Assembly: GCA_029983505.1 (NCBI GenBank)
Contig: JASBZK010000001.1
Location: 52,458 to 116,457 of the forward strand
Origin: Porphyromonas sp.
GTDB taxonomy: Bacteria > Bacteroidota > Bacteroidia > Bacteroidales > Porphyromonadaceae
Direction of reading: 5' to 3'
Length of the DNA: 64,000 bases
Shown here: piece by piece, positions 46,412-55,451 of the stretch
Numbering within the stretch: the first letter of the stretch is position 1
How the letters are laid out: the number at the start of each line of letters is the position of its first letter
Notes under the pieces: model-generated
Database searches by the model: none
The model's input: only the letters and a program-made list of their open reading frames with translations
What the model was told of the DNA's origin: nothing
Made by a program: the position numbers and the translations under genes

Positions 46412-46495
46412 GGTACGGACCGAGACAATTGCCTCGGTCTGTAGGACAGCAAGACGAGACACGTACCGGGAAGATCTCCTTGGTACGTGTCTCGT
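46412..46495. repeat. Interspersed paired-hairpin repeat, copy 13
   Basis: Hairpin 1 at 46412-46443 (ggtacggaccgag against ctcggtctgta) and hairpin 2 at 46454-46495 (14-bp perfect arms acgagacacgtacc and complement), followed by TTT. It lies between the deacetylase stop and the ftsX promoter region; the 46320-46594 gap holds nothing else. Confidence 0.88.
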
Positions 46496-46594
46496 TTAGG
46501 ACGGCTTATGAGTAGAAGGGTGTACTCTGTCTTTACCCGAAAAATTCCCGGTTCCTAACTGCCGGAGACCTTAGAGGGGTATCCGCCCCGTAGT

Positions 46595-47389
46595 CTACCG
46601 GGATAGGGACTCAGCGCACTTCCCGGCTGCCGTGCCAAACGCCATGCCTTCTTTTTTCAAACTTCGGATGACCGACTTCAGGCGCTTGATCATAGGAAAG
46701 CCGATTCTTCTTTTGATGAGGAAAGGGACGCGGGACAAGTCTTTTTCTTTCGTCCAGTCCGCAAACTCCCAGGGGTGGAAGTAGAGCTGGAGGTAGTCCG
46801 TCTTGCGGAGCGTGAGCCGGCACAGAGCCTTGTACATCGGAAGGGGGTAGTGGTGCAATCCGAGCCAGAAAAGCGGAATCCGGAGCTTGGGGGTCACGGG
46901 ACCCGGTAGGCGGATGATGCCGTTTGGCTCCGAAAAAGGTACGGTCGGGAGGGAGAGATTATTGTAGCGTCCGGGGATAAAGGCAGGGTTTAGGGAAGAG
47001 TCGTACAAATAGCCCGCAGCTTTTAGCTCCTCCATATCTACGGGCATCATCCTCGGCATCCGGAAGCCCGTGACGTCCTTCCCCGTGAGGCGCTCGAGTG
47101 CGGTCTTGGAGGCGGTGAGGTCGCCTTTTTCCATCACGCCGTGGTGCATCCCGTGGGACGCGATCTCGAAGTCTTCCCCCGCCACGAGCCTATGCCGTGT
47201 CTCGGGAGAGATGGACTCCATAAAGCGGACGGTGCTGTAAAAAGTAGCCGGTACCTCTTCGCTCTCGAGGAGGTCGAGGAGGTTGTTCAGCCCTTTTTCG
47301 GAGATCTCGATCTGACGCTCCGGGGAGATAGAGAGACCGTATTCTGTCGGGAGGTCAAACTCCTCGATGTCAAAACTTAGGATAACCAT
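46595..47389 (-). CDS. Polysaccharide deacetylase family protein (NodB-like)
   Basis: 264 residues, ATG start. It opens with the catalytic acid motif SFDIEEFD (residues 5-12), then ATFYSTVRFME and the metal-binding motif ASHGMHH. FRMPRM replaces the arginine motif, and YFHPWEF near the end supplies the last His motif. It removes acetyl groups from sugars in glycans or lipid-linked sugars; no signal peptide, so the substrate is probably cytoplasmic. Its start overlaps the end of a GT2 gene by 13 bp, so deacetylase, GT2 and GT87 are one translational unit. Confidence 0.88.
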   Translation of the reverse strand: MVILSFDIEEFDLPTEYGLSISPERQIEISEKGLNNLLDLLESEEVPATFYSTVRFMESISPETRHRLVAGEDFEIASHGMHHGVMEKGDLTASKTALERLTGKDVTGFRMPRMMPVDMEELKAAGYLYDSSLNPAFIPGRYNNLSLPTVPFSEPNGIIRLPGPVTPKLRIPLFWLGLHHYPLPMYKALCRLTLRKTDYLQLYFHPWEFADWTKEKDLSRVPFLIKRRIGFPMIKRLKSVIRSLKKEGMAFGTAAGKCAESLSR

Positions 47390-48102
47390 CGTGCGTAAAA
47401 GATTCGGTAGAGCCCCGGGAGCTCCGACAAGAGCGTACGGGGCGAGATGTCGGAGAGTTGGATATCGGGGCGTATGGCGGTGCTGATGACCCGCACAGAG
47501 AGCTTGCGGTGTACGGCGAGGGCGACGAACTCGGTGTCGAAGAGAAACCGGTCGATGCGTGTCTCGAGAAACGCTTCTCTCCCTTTTGCCGACAGCCCCT
47601 TAAGTCCCCCTTGAGTGTCTACCGTGGGGAGGTAGAGGAGGACGCGGTTGAAAAGGTGAGAGAGGAAGGAGAGCACTTTTCTCCGATCCGGTATCACCCT
47701 GAGGTACGTCTCTTTGCGCCGCTCTGCGAGGACTAAGTCCGCGCCCCCTTCCAGCTCCAGAAGCATATCCTTCATAGAGTCCGTCGTGTAGGGAAAATCC
47801 CAGTCGGTGTACATCACGAAAGGAGCCGTCGAGAGCTGCATCGCGGCCCGTATCGCGCCACCTTTGCCCTTGTTTTGGGCATACTCGACGTACACGGTCT
47901 CGAACGGGCGCGTCTTCCAAAACGCCCGTACCTCTTCTCCGTGTCCGTAAGGCGAGCAGTCGGGAACGACAAAAAGCCTCAGGTCGAGCACTTGTCCCGT
48001 CTCTGCCTCATAGGCGGATTTAAGCCGCGTGATGCGCATCTCGGCGTACTTCTCCCACTCGGGAAGGGGTTTGTACGCCGGCAGTATCAGATCCAAAGTC
48101 AT
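47377..48102 (-). CDS. Family 2 glycosyltransferase resembling polyprenyl-phosphate-sugar synthases
   Basis: 241 residues, ATG start. GT-A fold: MTLDLILPAYKP, NKGKGGAIRAAM, DXD motif TDWDFPYT, and DTQGGLKGL, the element typical of DPM1-like enzymes (DTQCG.KG). No membrane span. Such enzymes load a sugar onto dolichyl or undecaprenyl phosphate. Its start lies 83 bp inside the 3' end of the GT87 gene (different frame), and its end overlaps the deacetylase gene by 13 bp. The arrangement suggests lipid-P-sugar supply for the GT87 protein; this is inference. Confidence 0.87.
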   Translation of the reverse strand: MTLDLILPAYKPLPEWEKYAEMRITRLKSAYEAETGQVLDLRLFVVPDCSPYGHGEEVRAFWKTRPFETVYVEYAQNKGKGGAIRAAMQLSTAPFVMYTDWDFPYTTDSMKDMLLELEGGADLVLAERRKETYLRVIPDRRKVLSFLSHLFNRVLLYLPTVDTQGGLKGLSAKGREAFLETRIDRFLFDTEFVALAVHRKLSVRVISTAIRPDIQLSDISPRTLLSELPGLYRIFYARWLS

Positions 48103-49252
48103 GGGTGAGAAGACGGTAAATGAGGTAAAACCAAATCAAGGATGGGAAGAGCGCCTTCAGTGCGTAGGGCTGAATGACTTCGTACCTCAGGACGTGCGGC
48201 ATAAGGTCGCTCGTGGAGAAAGAGAAAAAGAGGGCGCCCCAAAAGAGAATCTGCTCCGCGAGGTTGCCCCGGGTGCGGTAGGCGGCGAACCACAGCGCGA
48301 TGCCTATGTAGCCGATGATGTACGTATTGGTCTCCGTCCCCGTGCTGAAGAGGACGGTGAAGAGCGCGATGCTCGAGAGGTAGAGTGCCCGAAATGCGGC
48401 ACTTCCGTACCGCGCCCTCCTCAAAAGCGGCAAAAGGAGTAGGACGCCGCCGGGAATCATCAGCCACAGGTCGCTAAAAGAGGGTGGGAGACCGAGCGTC
48501 TTGCGCACCATACCGACGAGTCCCAGGTTCTGCTCCCCCGCGTAGAGGTTCTCCCCGTTCTTCGTCGCCAGCGTCTCGAACCAGTTCCGGTACTGCCCTT
48601 CGAGGTAGCTCCATCCCCCTTCCGTAAAAAGAGCGGGCAGGAGGATGAGGACGACGGACAAGGAGACCCCCCAGATCACCGCCTCTTTCTTCCGTTTGAG
48701 GAAAGGGAAAAGCAGTATCGCCATAGCACCGTAGATCTTGGTCAGGAGACCGATGACGACGATGAGGGCGAAGAGACCGGGCAGATCCTTTTCGACACAG
48801 ACGAGGGCGAGAAGCAAGAGGGCGGCCACATAGAGATTGTACTGTTGCATCAGGAGGGCGAGGTACACTTCATTGGCCACGATCCACATAAAAACGGCTG
48901 CTCTCGCCCCGGAGAGCCGGTCGCGCAAAGCATAGATGGCAAGGAGCATCAGCCCCGTGCCGCAAGTCAGCCACAGCCACATACCCACCCAAGTCGGCAA
49001 AAGCGACGAGGGCGCGATGAGCACCGCAAAGAGCGGTCCGTAGAAGAACTGGTCGTAGTACTCCTTCGGGTAGTACGCATAGAGGTCGGCTCCGGAAATG
49101 AAGTGATCCCAGCTGCGCTCAAAGATTAGGTAATTATTAAAGGCACCCGACCCATGAAACACCCTCAGACAGGCGAGGACGAGGAGGACGACCCACACTG
49201 CGAGCGTGAAGCGGGGGTCGGAGAGAAGTCGGATGAGTTTTGGTCGTGACAT
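48020..49252 (-). CDS. GT87-type (DUF2029) polyprenyl-phosphate-sugar-dependent glycosyltransferase
   Basis: 410 residues, ATG start, about ten membrane spans. The first extracytoplasmic loop after span 1 holds the acidic and aromatic stretch (FERSWDHFISGADLYAYYP), as in GT-C enzymes. QQYNLYVAALLLLALV and GEQNLGLVG also fit the mannosyltransferase-like DUF2029 family. These enzymes use lipid-linked sugar donors on the outer face of the inner membrane. First gene of the GT87, GT2, deacetylase unit. A TATCTTTG box lies at 49306-49313 (minus). The acceptor is unknown. Confidence 0.85.
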   Translation of the reverse strand: MSRPKLIRLLSDPRFTLAVWVVLLVLACLRVFHGSGAFNNYLIFERSWDHFISGADLYAYYPKEYYDQFFYGPLFAVLIAPSSLLPTWVGMWLWLTCGTGLMLLAIYALRDRLSGARAAVFMWIVANEVYLALLMQQYNLYVAALLLLALVCVEKDLPGLFALIVVIGLLTKIYGAMAILLFPFLKRKKEAVIWGVSLSVVLILLPALFTEGGWSYLEGQYRNWFETLATKNGENLYAGEQNLGLVGMVRKTLGLPPSFSDLWLMIPGGVLLLLPLLRRARYGSAAFRALYLSSIALFTVLFSTGTETNTYIIGYIGIALWFAAYRTRGNLAEQILFWGALFFSFSTSDLMPHVLRYEVIQPYALKALFPSLIWFYLIYRLLTHDFGSDTAGVQTPSRVGEVRRDAHHAA

Positions 49253-49480
49253 AGGTACACTGATGTTTTTCAGCGGACAGGGGAAGTTGAAGTCGTTCCT
49301 ATCGGCAAAGATAACGAAATCCTTCCTCCGAAAAATACAATAACCTTTAAGCCACTGAAATTTATGCAGCCCGGCGTGAGCCCTGTCGCCTCGCAGGTAT
49401 TCTTTTTCTCCGGCTCTCCGTGGTCGGCTATTTCCTTGTCAAAGTCTTGATTTATGCCTCCCTAAGTTTATGAGGGAAAA

Positions 49481-49522
49481 GGAAGAGAGCCTCGAAGCGA
49501 TTAGACTTCGGGGCTCTCTTCC
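49481..49522 (-). terminator. ddl terminator
   Basis: 17-bp arms (ggaagagagcctcgaag and its complement with one G-U pair) and an 8-nt loop, followed leftward by TTTTCCC; 16 bp beyond the ddl stop. The rest of 49253-49538 shows only the -7 box at 49306-49313. Confidence 0.8.
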
Positions 49523-49538
49523 TTAGTTGGTCCGGACT

Positions 49539-50504
49539 TTACTTCTCGATGATGGCGTGTAGGACGTCGGTGATGTCGAGCCCTGCGGCACGCACCTGCT
49601 GGGGAATGAAGCTCGCCGCCGTCATCCCCGGCGTGGTATTGACTTCGAGGAGGACGGGTTCGCCGTCCTCTATGAAGTAATCGACGCGGATAAGCCCTTT
49701 GGCTCCGAGATAGCCGTAGACGGCCTTCGTCCGCTCCTGTACTTTTCGGAAAAGTTCCTCCGGGATGCGCGCCGGCGTGATTTCGTCCGATGCGCCGTTG
49801 TACTTCGCGTCGAAGTCGAAGAACGTCCCCTTCGGCACCACTTCCGTCACGGGCAGGGCGTGCAGTCCCTCGCCGTCCTCGTAGCAGCCGCAGGTCACTT
49901 CCGTGCCGACGAGCATACGCTCCACGAGGACTTCGTCGCCCGCGGTGAAAGCGGATCGGAGGGCCTCACCAAGCTCTTCCTCCTTTTCGACCTTGTGTGT
50001 GGCGATGCTGGAACCGCCGCAGTTGGGCTTCACGAAGAGGGGCAGGCCGAGCTCCCGGGTAATCTCCTCCGGAGACTTGCTCTCGCCCCTCTTTACCGTC
50101 AGTCCACGGGAGACCGGCAGACCGAAAGAGGAGAGGTAGCGGTTGCAGAACGATTTATTGAAAGTAAGCGCACTCACGAGTGCGGAGCAGCTCGAGAAGG
50201 GGATGCCGAGCGTCTCGAGGTAGCCGAGGAAAAGACCGTCTTCGCCCGGTGTACCGTGGATCGTCATATAGCAGTAGTCAAACTTAATTCTCTCTCCGCC
50301 CGGAGCGGTAAAAGAAAAGTCGTTTTTGTCCACGTCGAAAACGCCTTCCGAAGTGTGTACTTCCCACCTGTCCCTCTCTATGACGACGGCGAAAAGGCGG
50401 TACGCTTTGATGGGGGAAAGAAAGGATAGGATGGCGGCTTGGCTCTTGAGGGAGACGCTGTACTCTCCGCTGTACCCGCCGGCTACGACTGCGATATTCT
50501 TCAT
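49539..50504 (-). CDS. ddl: D-alanine--D-alanine ligase
   Basis: 321 residues, ATG start. ATP-grasp fold: HGTPGEDG (83-90), KPNCGGSS phosphate loop, TFFDFDAKY omega loop and EVNTTPGMT metal site. Lys-Tyr at the end of the omega loop is the pair expected for D-Ala-D-Ala rather than D-Ala-D-Lac products. It makes the dipeptide added by MurF to peptidoglycan precursors. It stands alone with its own terminator, away from the PASTA-rluD pair it often accompanies. A TAATTTTG box (minus) lies at 50563-50570. Confidence 0.96.
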   Translation of the reverse strand: MKNIAVVAGGYSGEYSVSLKSQAAILSFLSPIKAYRLFAVVIERDRWEVHTSEGVFDVDKNDFSFTAPGGERIKFDYCYMTIHGTPGEDGLFLGYLETLGIPFSSCSALVSALTFNKSFCNRYLSSFGLPVSRGLTVKRGESKSPEEITRELGLPLFVKPNCGGSSIATHKVEKEEELGEALRSAFTAGDEVLVERMLVGTEVTCGCYEDGEGLHALPVTEVVPKGTFFDFDAKYNGASDEITPARIPEELFRKVQERTKAVYGYLGAKGLIRVDYFIEDGEPVLLEVNTTPGMTAASFIPQQVRAAGLDITDVLHAIIEK

Positions 50505-50597
50505 TGTCTTGCTGATTGATTCTTTGTTTGGTGACCATTTCGGACTTTTCCCTTCCTCACGCCAAAATTACCACGTAAATCCGAAATCCGCCACACG

Positions 50598-50650
50598 AGA
50601 CCTTTGCAGAATGCCTCAGATGCAAGGCGCTGAGGCATTCTGCAAAGTCT
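50598..50650. repeat. Large hairpin, second repeat family
   Basis: agacctttgcagaatgcctc/gaggcattctgcaaagtct arms of about 20 bp (one bulged base) with a short loop. One arm resembles 8941-8966. Located in the ddl upstream gap. Confidence 0.7.
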
Positions 50651-50732
50651 CACACGAGAAAAATTGACGTTTTTCGCGCCAGTGCCCTTTTTCAAAGGGC
50701 ACCACACCGTATCTTGGAGAAACGCTCCGGTT

Positions 50733-50815
50733 TGGTACGTACCGGGGCGAAATCCGGATACGGACCGAAAATATTTTTTTGCACAGACCGAGGCAAAGAC
50801 TTTGGTACGTACCCC
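50733..50815. repeat. Interspersed hairpin repeat, copy 14
   Basis: ggtacgtaccgggg, gatacggaccga, cacagaccgagg and ggtacgtaccccgg arms occur in this order; the outer arms (50733-50747 and 50803-50816) are complementary and the inner ones are mismatched. The 50505-50858 gap holds this and the 50598 hairpin. Confidence 0.75.
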
Positions 50816-50858
50816 GGGTTCGTCCGGAGCCCGTAAGCAAAAGTGCTACGAAGCAGGG

Positions 50859-51608
50859 TCAGAAGATGGTGAGAAACGGGGAGAGGAGGGCGCGGTAGGC
50901 GGAGGTGTAAGCTCCGAGTTCGTCGAGTATCGTGAGCGTTTCCTCTGAGGGTAAAGCATAGGCTCCATCCTCCGAAGACAACCGCTCAACGTGCGAAGAG
51001 CCCTCTTTGTGTCCAAAAGTGGCGACGACGCGCTTCGGAGACTTTCGCGGAGTGGTGTGAATCATCGTCCGCGAGAGGAGACGGAGACCGGTACGCTCCG
51101 CGGCAGAGGAAAAGTCCTCAAGAATGTTGGTGGGGAAAATCATCATCACCCGACCGTCCGCCTTAAGCATTTCCGAAGACTTTTGGAGCAGGGAGAGGGG
51201 TGTGAGGCGGCCGAAGTGCCGGGCAAGCGTCCGCCTTTCATCCTCCGAGCCGTGGGTGGCGGTGAAGTAGGGGGGATTGGAGAGGATGAGGTCGAAAGGC
51301 TCCTCCGGAAGGTAGCGGAGGAAATCGCCCTCTATGACTTCGATCCGGTCACGGAAAGGCGACGCAAGGACATTGTCCCGGGCTTCCTCAAATGAGGCGT
51401 GGTCTGTCTCGATGCCGACGATGCGGGCACGAAAGGGTTCCGTCGTCTGTGCCGCCATCAGGGCAATGAGGCCGGTGCCGGTGCCGATGTCGAGGATGCG
51501 TGCGGCTTTTTGTCGAAGTGCGAGGTCCCCTCCGATGGCTCCGAGGAGCGTGCCGTCCGTACCCACTTTCATGGCCGAGAGCGACTGGCGGACGGAAAAG
51601 CGCTTCAT
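50859..51608 (-). CDS. trmN6: tRNA1(Val) (adenine(37)-N6)-methyltransferase TrmN6-like
   Basis: 249 residues from the ATG at 51608, whose ATGA overlaps the stop codon of the upstream glycosyltransferase; this overlap decides the start over a GTG at 51626. The opening FSVRQSLSAMKVGTDGTLLGA is the YfiC/TrmN6 hallmark. The SAM site is ILDIGTGTGLIALMAAQ, and the catalytic motif NPPY is in LILSNPPYF. It methylates A37 of a tRNA, by family knowledge. Coupling to a glycosyltransferase gene is odd but may just be operon packing. Confidence 0.93.
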   Translation of the reverse strand: MKRFSVRQSLSAMKVGTDGTLLGAIGGDLALRQKAARILDIGTGTGLIALMAAQTTEPFRARIVGIETDHASFEEARDNVLASPFRDRIEVIEGDFLRYLPEEPFDLILSNPPYFTATHGSEDERRTLARHFGRLTPLSLLQKSSEMLKADGRVMMIFPTNILEDFSSAAERTGLRLLSRTMIHTTPRKSPKRVVATFGHKEGSSHVERLSSEDGAYALPSEETLTILDELGAYTSAYRALLSPFLTIF

Positions 51609-53407
51609 CCGAAAAGTTTCCGCCACAGCTCTTTGAGTTTGTAGTAGCCTTTGGCGGCTTTGTTATTGTGCCACGTGTAGTACCTCTTCAGAATCCCGTA
51701 GGCCTCTTCGTCTTCGACGGGAGGGCGCTTTTCGGCATAGAGAGGGTAGGGAGAGACAGCGGTGCGGTAGCGGTCATCCCCGGAGGAGTGTACGCCGGTG
51801 CCGTCGAAGCCGGCATTACGGACGAGGGCGGGCGAGGAGTTTACGGAGAGGAGACCGTGTAGCAAAAGCGAGGCGTGCCAACGCACCGCCCACGAATTAT
51901 TCTCACCCAGCGTCTGACGGCGGAGCATCCGCGTGAATTTCTGAAACCCTCCGTAGTCGAAGTGTGCCTCCATCTCCGGCTGTGCTTCGATGGCTCTCAG
52001 GAGCTTCAGTCCATCCGGCTCCCAGTACTTTTCCCACCTGTCCCGCCACGTCGCCCAGCCCCAGCTGCCGGCGAAGCGGAGAAGGTGGTTGTTCCTCAGC
52101 CCTCTTGAGGCGTAAAAAGTCCCTGCGTGGACGTGCGCCACTTCGGGAACCCCTTCGTACAGTTCGAGGACGTCGTTCATCCAGCGGAGGAAGTAGGGGG
52201 AGAGACGAAGGTCGTCTTCGAGGACGATGAGGCGGTCGTACTGCTGAAAAAGACGGGTGGCGCTTGAAGTGACGTTTTCGGCAAGACCCTTATTCTCTTC
52301 GTTTTGGGTGAAAGTGACGAGTGCGTTTTCGTCCGCCGCTTTTTGGCAAATCGCCCGTACCTCTTCCCACTCTTCTCCCGAGCCTCCGTCTTGGACGATA
52401 TGGAGCAGCGTCCGCCCGGCCTCGGGGTTGGCAAAAAAGTCCGCTAAGAGCTTCGCAGTGTGGCGGGGACGGTTGTAGACGAGGAGCAGGACGGGAGCGA
52501 AAACCTTGCGCCCATAGGCTCTTTTGAGCCCCTCGAAGTCAAAGGGCGGTCTCGAGCGCCAGAGCCTTGCCGCTTCCCGGGTGCGCCACAGATCGATGGC
52601 GGTGCCCATATAGAAGTCGTCTTCTTTCGAGATGGAGAAGACGGTGGGCTTCAAGATGCTTTCCGAAAAGCGCTTCAGGGGAGAGAGTCCCGGGTGTACA
52701 AGACGGGAGAGACGGTAGGCGTGGTCGAGGATGTGTTTCTTCTTGGGGTTAAGAGGCTCGTCTTTGCGGAAATGGATGCCCCGGAGGTCGGGAAAGAACC
52801 CGATCTTTTGCCCCGAGAAAAGTACGCGCTCCGCGTAATCGAGATCTTCGCCGTAGTGCGCAAAAAGAGGGCAGAAGAGCCCCACGGAGCAGAGTGTCCG
52901 CATCGGGAGATACCACAGAGCGGCATTGATGAAAGGGAGCTGCAAGAAGTCCTCCTTTTGGAAATCGACCGTCCCGATCGGCTCCAAGTAGTGTCCGAAG
53001 CCTTTTTCCGGGGCACTGTACTCCCGGTCACGGTAGTGGACGGGCGAAGCGATGCCTATGGTCGTGTCTCTGTCCGTCCGGTCCGCAAGGGTGCGGATGG
53101 TGTCTGCCGTGACAGAGGCATCCTGATTAAGGAGGAAGACGCCCCGGTACCCTTCTACGACGGCTTTTTCGAGACCGAGATTATTGGCTTTCCCGAAGCC
53201 TAAATTTACGCGGCTCTCCCACACCTCAGTAAAGGGATAGCCCCCTCTTACCGCGTCAGCCGTGCCGTCCGAGGAGGCGTTGTCTATGACGAGGATGTCC
53301 AGCCCCTCACGATCTTCCGCGAATGGCGAAAGGCATTCCTTGAGCCAGGGAGTGCCTTCGTAGGTCACAAGGATGACCAATATGGTGTCTGACTTGGAGC
53401 CTGCCAT
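51605..53407 (-). CDS. Two-domain glycosyltransferase (GT2 fused to a second GT-A domain)
   Basis: 600 residues from the ATG at 53407; the frame to 53470 is repeat sequence. Domain 1 (about 5-290) is a rhamnosyltransferase-like GT2: ILVTYEGTPWLKECL, DNASSDGTA, NLGFGKANNLGL, LLNQDASV, HYGEDLDYAERV. Domain 2 (about 300-600) is a different GT-A domain: LLLVYNRPRHTAKLL, IVQDGGSGEEW, NKGLAENV, VLEDDLRLSPYFL, GSWGWATWRDRW. Two transfer reactions on one chain are therefore likely, in LPS or surface-glycan assembly. No membrane spans. The stop codon overlaps the trmN6 start. Confidence 0.87.
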   Translation of the reverse strand: MAGSKSDTILVILVTYEGTPWLKECLSPFAEDREGLDILVIDNASSDGTADAVRGGYPFTEVWESRVNLGFGKANNLGLEKAVVEGYRGVFLLNQDASVTADTIRTLADRTDRDTTIGIASPVHYRDREYSAPEKGFGHYLEPIGTVDFQKEDFLQLPFINAALWYLPMRTLCSVGLFCPLFAHYGEDLDYAERVLFSGQKIGFFPDLRGIHFRKDEPLNPKKKHILDHAYRLSRLVHPGLSPLKRFSESILKPTVFSISKEDDFYMGTAIDLWRTREAARLWRSRPPFDFEGLKRAYGRKVFAPVLLLVYNRPRHTAKLLADFFANPEAGRTLLHIVQDGGSGEEWEEVRAICQKAADENALVTFTQNEENKGLAENVTSSATRLFQQYDRLIVLEDDLRLSPYFLRWMNDVLELYEGVPEVAHVHAGTFYASRGLRNNHLLRFAGSWGWATWRDRWEKYWEPDGLKLLRAIEAQPEMEAHFDYGGFQKFTRMLRRQTLGENNSWAVRWHASLLLHGLLSVNSSPALVRNAGFDGTGVHSSGDDRYRTAVSPYPLYAEKRPPVEDEEAYGILKRYYTWHNNKAAKGYYKLKELWRKLFG

Positions 53408-53418
53408 AGGAGAAAATT

Positions 53419-53498
53419 TGGTACGTACCGGGAGACTTTTTTCGGTCAAGCCGAAGTTTCGGGGAGACACGTACCGCGAGAATCGTCTCGGTACGTCC
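53419..53498. repeat. Interspersed hairpin repeat, copy 15
   Basis: Left arm ggtacgtaccggga followed by tttcggtcaagccgaaa-type arms, then hairpin 53469-53496 (acgtaccg against cggtacgt). It lies between typA and the glycosyltransferase gene. Confidence 0.8.
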
Positions 53499-53515
53499 GA
53501 AAATGCGGGCGGACT

Positions 53516-55315
53516 TTACCGCTCTGCGCGTTTGCGGTCGAGGTCGGAGAGGAGGATCTTGCGGAGCCGCATACTCTTGGGGGTCACTTCGACGTATTCG
53601 TCGGACTTGATCCACTCGAGGGCGTCTTCGAGAGAGAATTTGGTCGCGGGTGCGAGCGAAACTTTGTCGTCGGACCCGGAGGCGCGCATATTGGTGAGCT
53701 TCTTGGACTTCGTGACGTTGACGGGGAGGTCTTTGTCTTTCGTGTGCTCGCCTACGATCTGCCCTTCGTACACTTCGTCGCCGGGCTCTATGAAGAATCG
53801 TCCGCGGCTCTGAAGGTTATTGAGCGCGTAGGCATAGGCCTGACCGCTCTCGAGGGTCACGATGGAGCCGTTGGAGCGACCGGGGAGGTCGCCTTTCCAC
53901 GGCTCGAAGTCGAGGAACCGGTGCGCCACGATGGCTTCGCCGCTGGAGGCGGTGAGCGCCTGGTTATTAAGACCGATGATGCCTCTGGAGGGAATCTTGA
54001 ACTGGACGACGACACGGTCGTTTTTGGTCTCCATCATCGTCATCTCGCCCTTTCGCTTCGTGACGATGTCGATGATTTTACTGGAGGACTCTTCGGGGAC
54101 GCTGATGGTGAGCTCTTCGATCGGCTCGCACTTCTGCCCGTTGATTTCCTTGATGATGACTTGTGGCTGTCCCACCTGGAGCTCGTAGCCTTCGCGCCTC
54201 ATCGTCTCGATAAGGACGGAGAGGTGCAGCACCCCGCGACCGAAGACATTCCAGGAGTCGGCGGACTCCGTGGGCTCGACCCGGAGGGCGAGGTTCTTGT
54301 CCAGCTCTTTCATCAGACGGTCGTGGATGTGGCGGCTCGTGACGTACTTGCCTTCCCGACCGAAGAAGGGGGAGTTATTGATGGTGAAGAGCATACTCAT
54401 CGTAGGCTCGTCCACGGCGATGGTGGGCAGTGCTTCGGGGGCGGAGCTGTCGGCGATGGTCTCCCCGATCTCGAAGTTTTCGAGACCGATGACGGCGCAG
54501 ATGTCGCCGCAGGGGACTTCGGAGACTTTTTTGCGCCCCATACCTTCGAAGACATTCAGTTCCTTTATCTTACTGGAGACCTGGGTGCCGTCCCTCTTGA
54601 TGAGGACGAGGTTCTCGCCCTCTTTGAGCGTGCCTCTGTGGACGCGTCCGATGGCGATGCGCCCCACGTAGCTCGAGTAGTCCAGAGAGGTGATGAGCAT
54701 CTGTGAGGGACCTTCGACGTACTCGGGTGCGGGGATGTACTCAATAATGGCGTCGAGGAGATCCGTGATGTCGCTTTTGGGTTCTGTCCAACCGTCTTTG
54801 GACATCCAGCCCTGCTTTGCGGAGCCGAAGATGGTGGGGAAGTCGAGCTGATCTTCCGTGGCATCGAGGTTGAACATCAGGTCAAAGACCTGCTCCTGGA
54901 CTTCGTCGGGCCGGCAGTTTTCTTTGTCCACCTTGTTGATGACGACGATGGGCTTCAAGCCGATCTCGATGGCTTTGCCGAGGACGAAACGGGTCTGGGG
55001 CATAGGACCTTCGAAAGCATCGACGAGGAGGAGACAGCCGTCCGCCATATTGAGGACGCGCTCTACTTCGCCGCCGAAGTCGGCGTGCCCGGGCGTGTCG
55101 ATGATGTTGATCTTGGTGCCTTTATAGTTTATGGAGACGTTTTTGGACACGATGGTGATGCCGCGTTCGCGCTCAAGATCGTTGCTGTCGAGGACTTGAT
55201 CCGGCATCTCGCTCGGATCACGGAATAGTTTGCCCGCTTCGAGCATACGGTCTACGAGGGAAGTCTTGCCATGGTCGACGTGTGCGATGATGGCGATATT
55301 GCGGATGTTTTGCAT
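53516..55315 (-). CDS. typA: Ribosome-associated GTPase TypA/BipA
   Basis: 599 residues, ATG start. GTPase motifs: [47 protein letters not shown]-like domains and the BipA C-terminal domain ([21 protein letters not shown] in part, [20 protein letters not shown]) follow. It helps 50S assembly and stress or cold growth in other bacteria. It is divergent from the ftsL operon; a TAAATTTG box (55404-55411, minus) overlaps the ftsL promoter region. Confidence 0.97.
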   Translation of the reverse strand: MQNIRNIAIIAHVDHGKTSLVDRMLEAGKLFRDPSEMPDQVLDSNDLERERGITIVSKNVSINYKGTKINIIDTPGHADFGGEVERVLNMADGCLLLVDAFEGPMPQTRFVLGKAIEIGLKPIVVINKVDKENCRPDEVQEQVFDLMFNLDATEDQLDFPTIFGSAKQGWMSKDGWTEPKSDITDLLDAIIEYIPAPEYVEGPSQMLITSLDYSSYVGRIAIGRVHRGTLKEGENLVLIKRDGTQVSSKIKELNVFEGMGRKKVSEVPCGDICAVIGLENFEIGETIADSSAPEALPTIAVDEPTMSMLFTINNSPFFGREGKYVTSRHIHDRLMKELDKNLALRVEPTESADSWNVFGRGVLHLSVLIETMRREGYELQVGQPQVIIKEINGQKCEPIEELTISVPEESSSKIIDIVTKRKGEMTMMETKNDRVVVQFKIPSRGIIGLNNQALTASSGEAIVAHRFLDFEPWKGDLPGRSNGSIVTLESGQAYAYALNNLQSRGRFFIEPGDEVYEGQIVGEHTKDKDLPVNVTKSKKLTNMRASGSDDKVSLAPATKFSLEDALEWIKSDEYVEVTPKSMRLRKILLSDLDRKRAER

Positions 55316-55424
55316 ATTGTTTCTGAATAAATAGTGCGGCGTGTTGTTTCTGTCGCGGAAACGAAGCGTCTCTTTTTGTCCTTTTGTCTATTAAAAATAC
55401 GGGCAAATTTACCCAAATCCTTTG

Positions 55425-55432
55425 TACCTTTG
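55425..55432 (+). promoter_or_regulatory. -7 box of the ftsL-ftsI-mur operon
   Basis: TACCTTTG, 19 bp before the ftsL ATG. The -33 region is not clear. Confidence 0.55.
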
Positions 55433-55451
55433 TAGTAAGAACGATTTCAGT

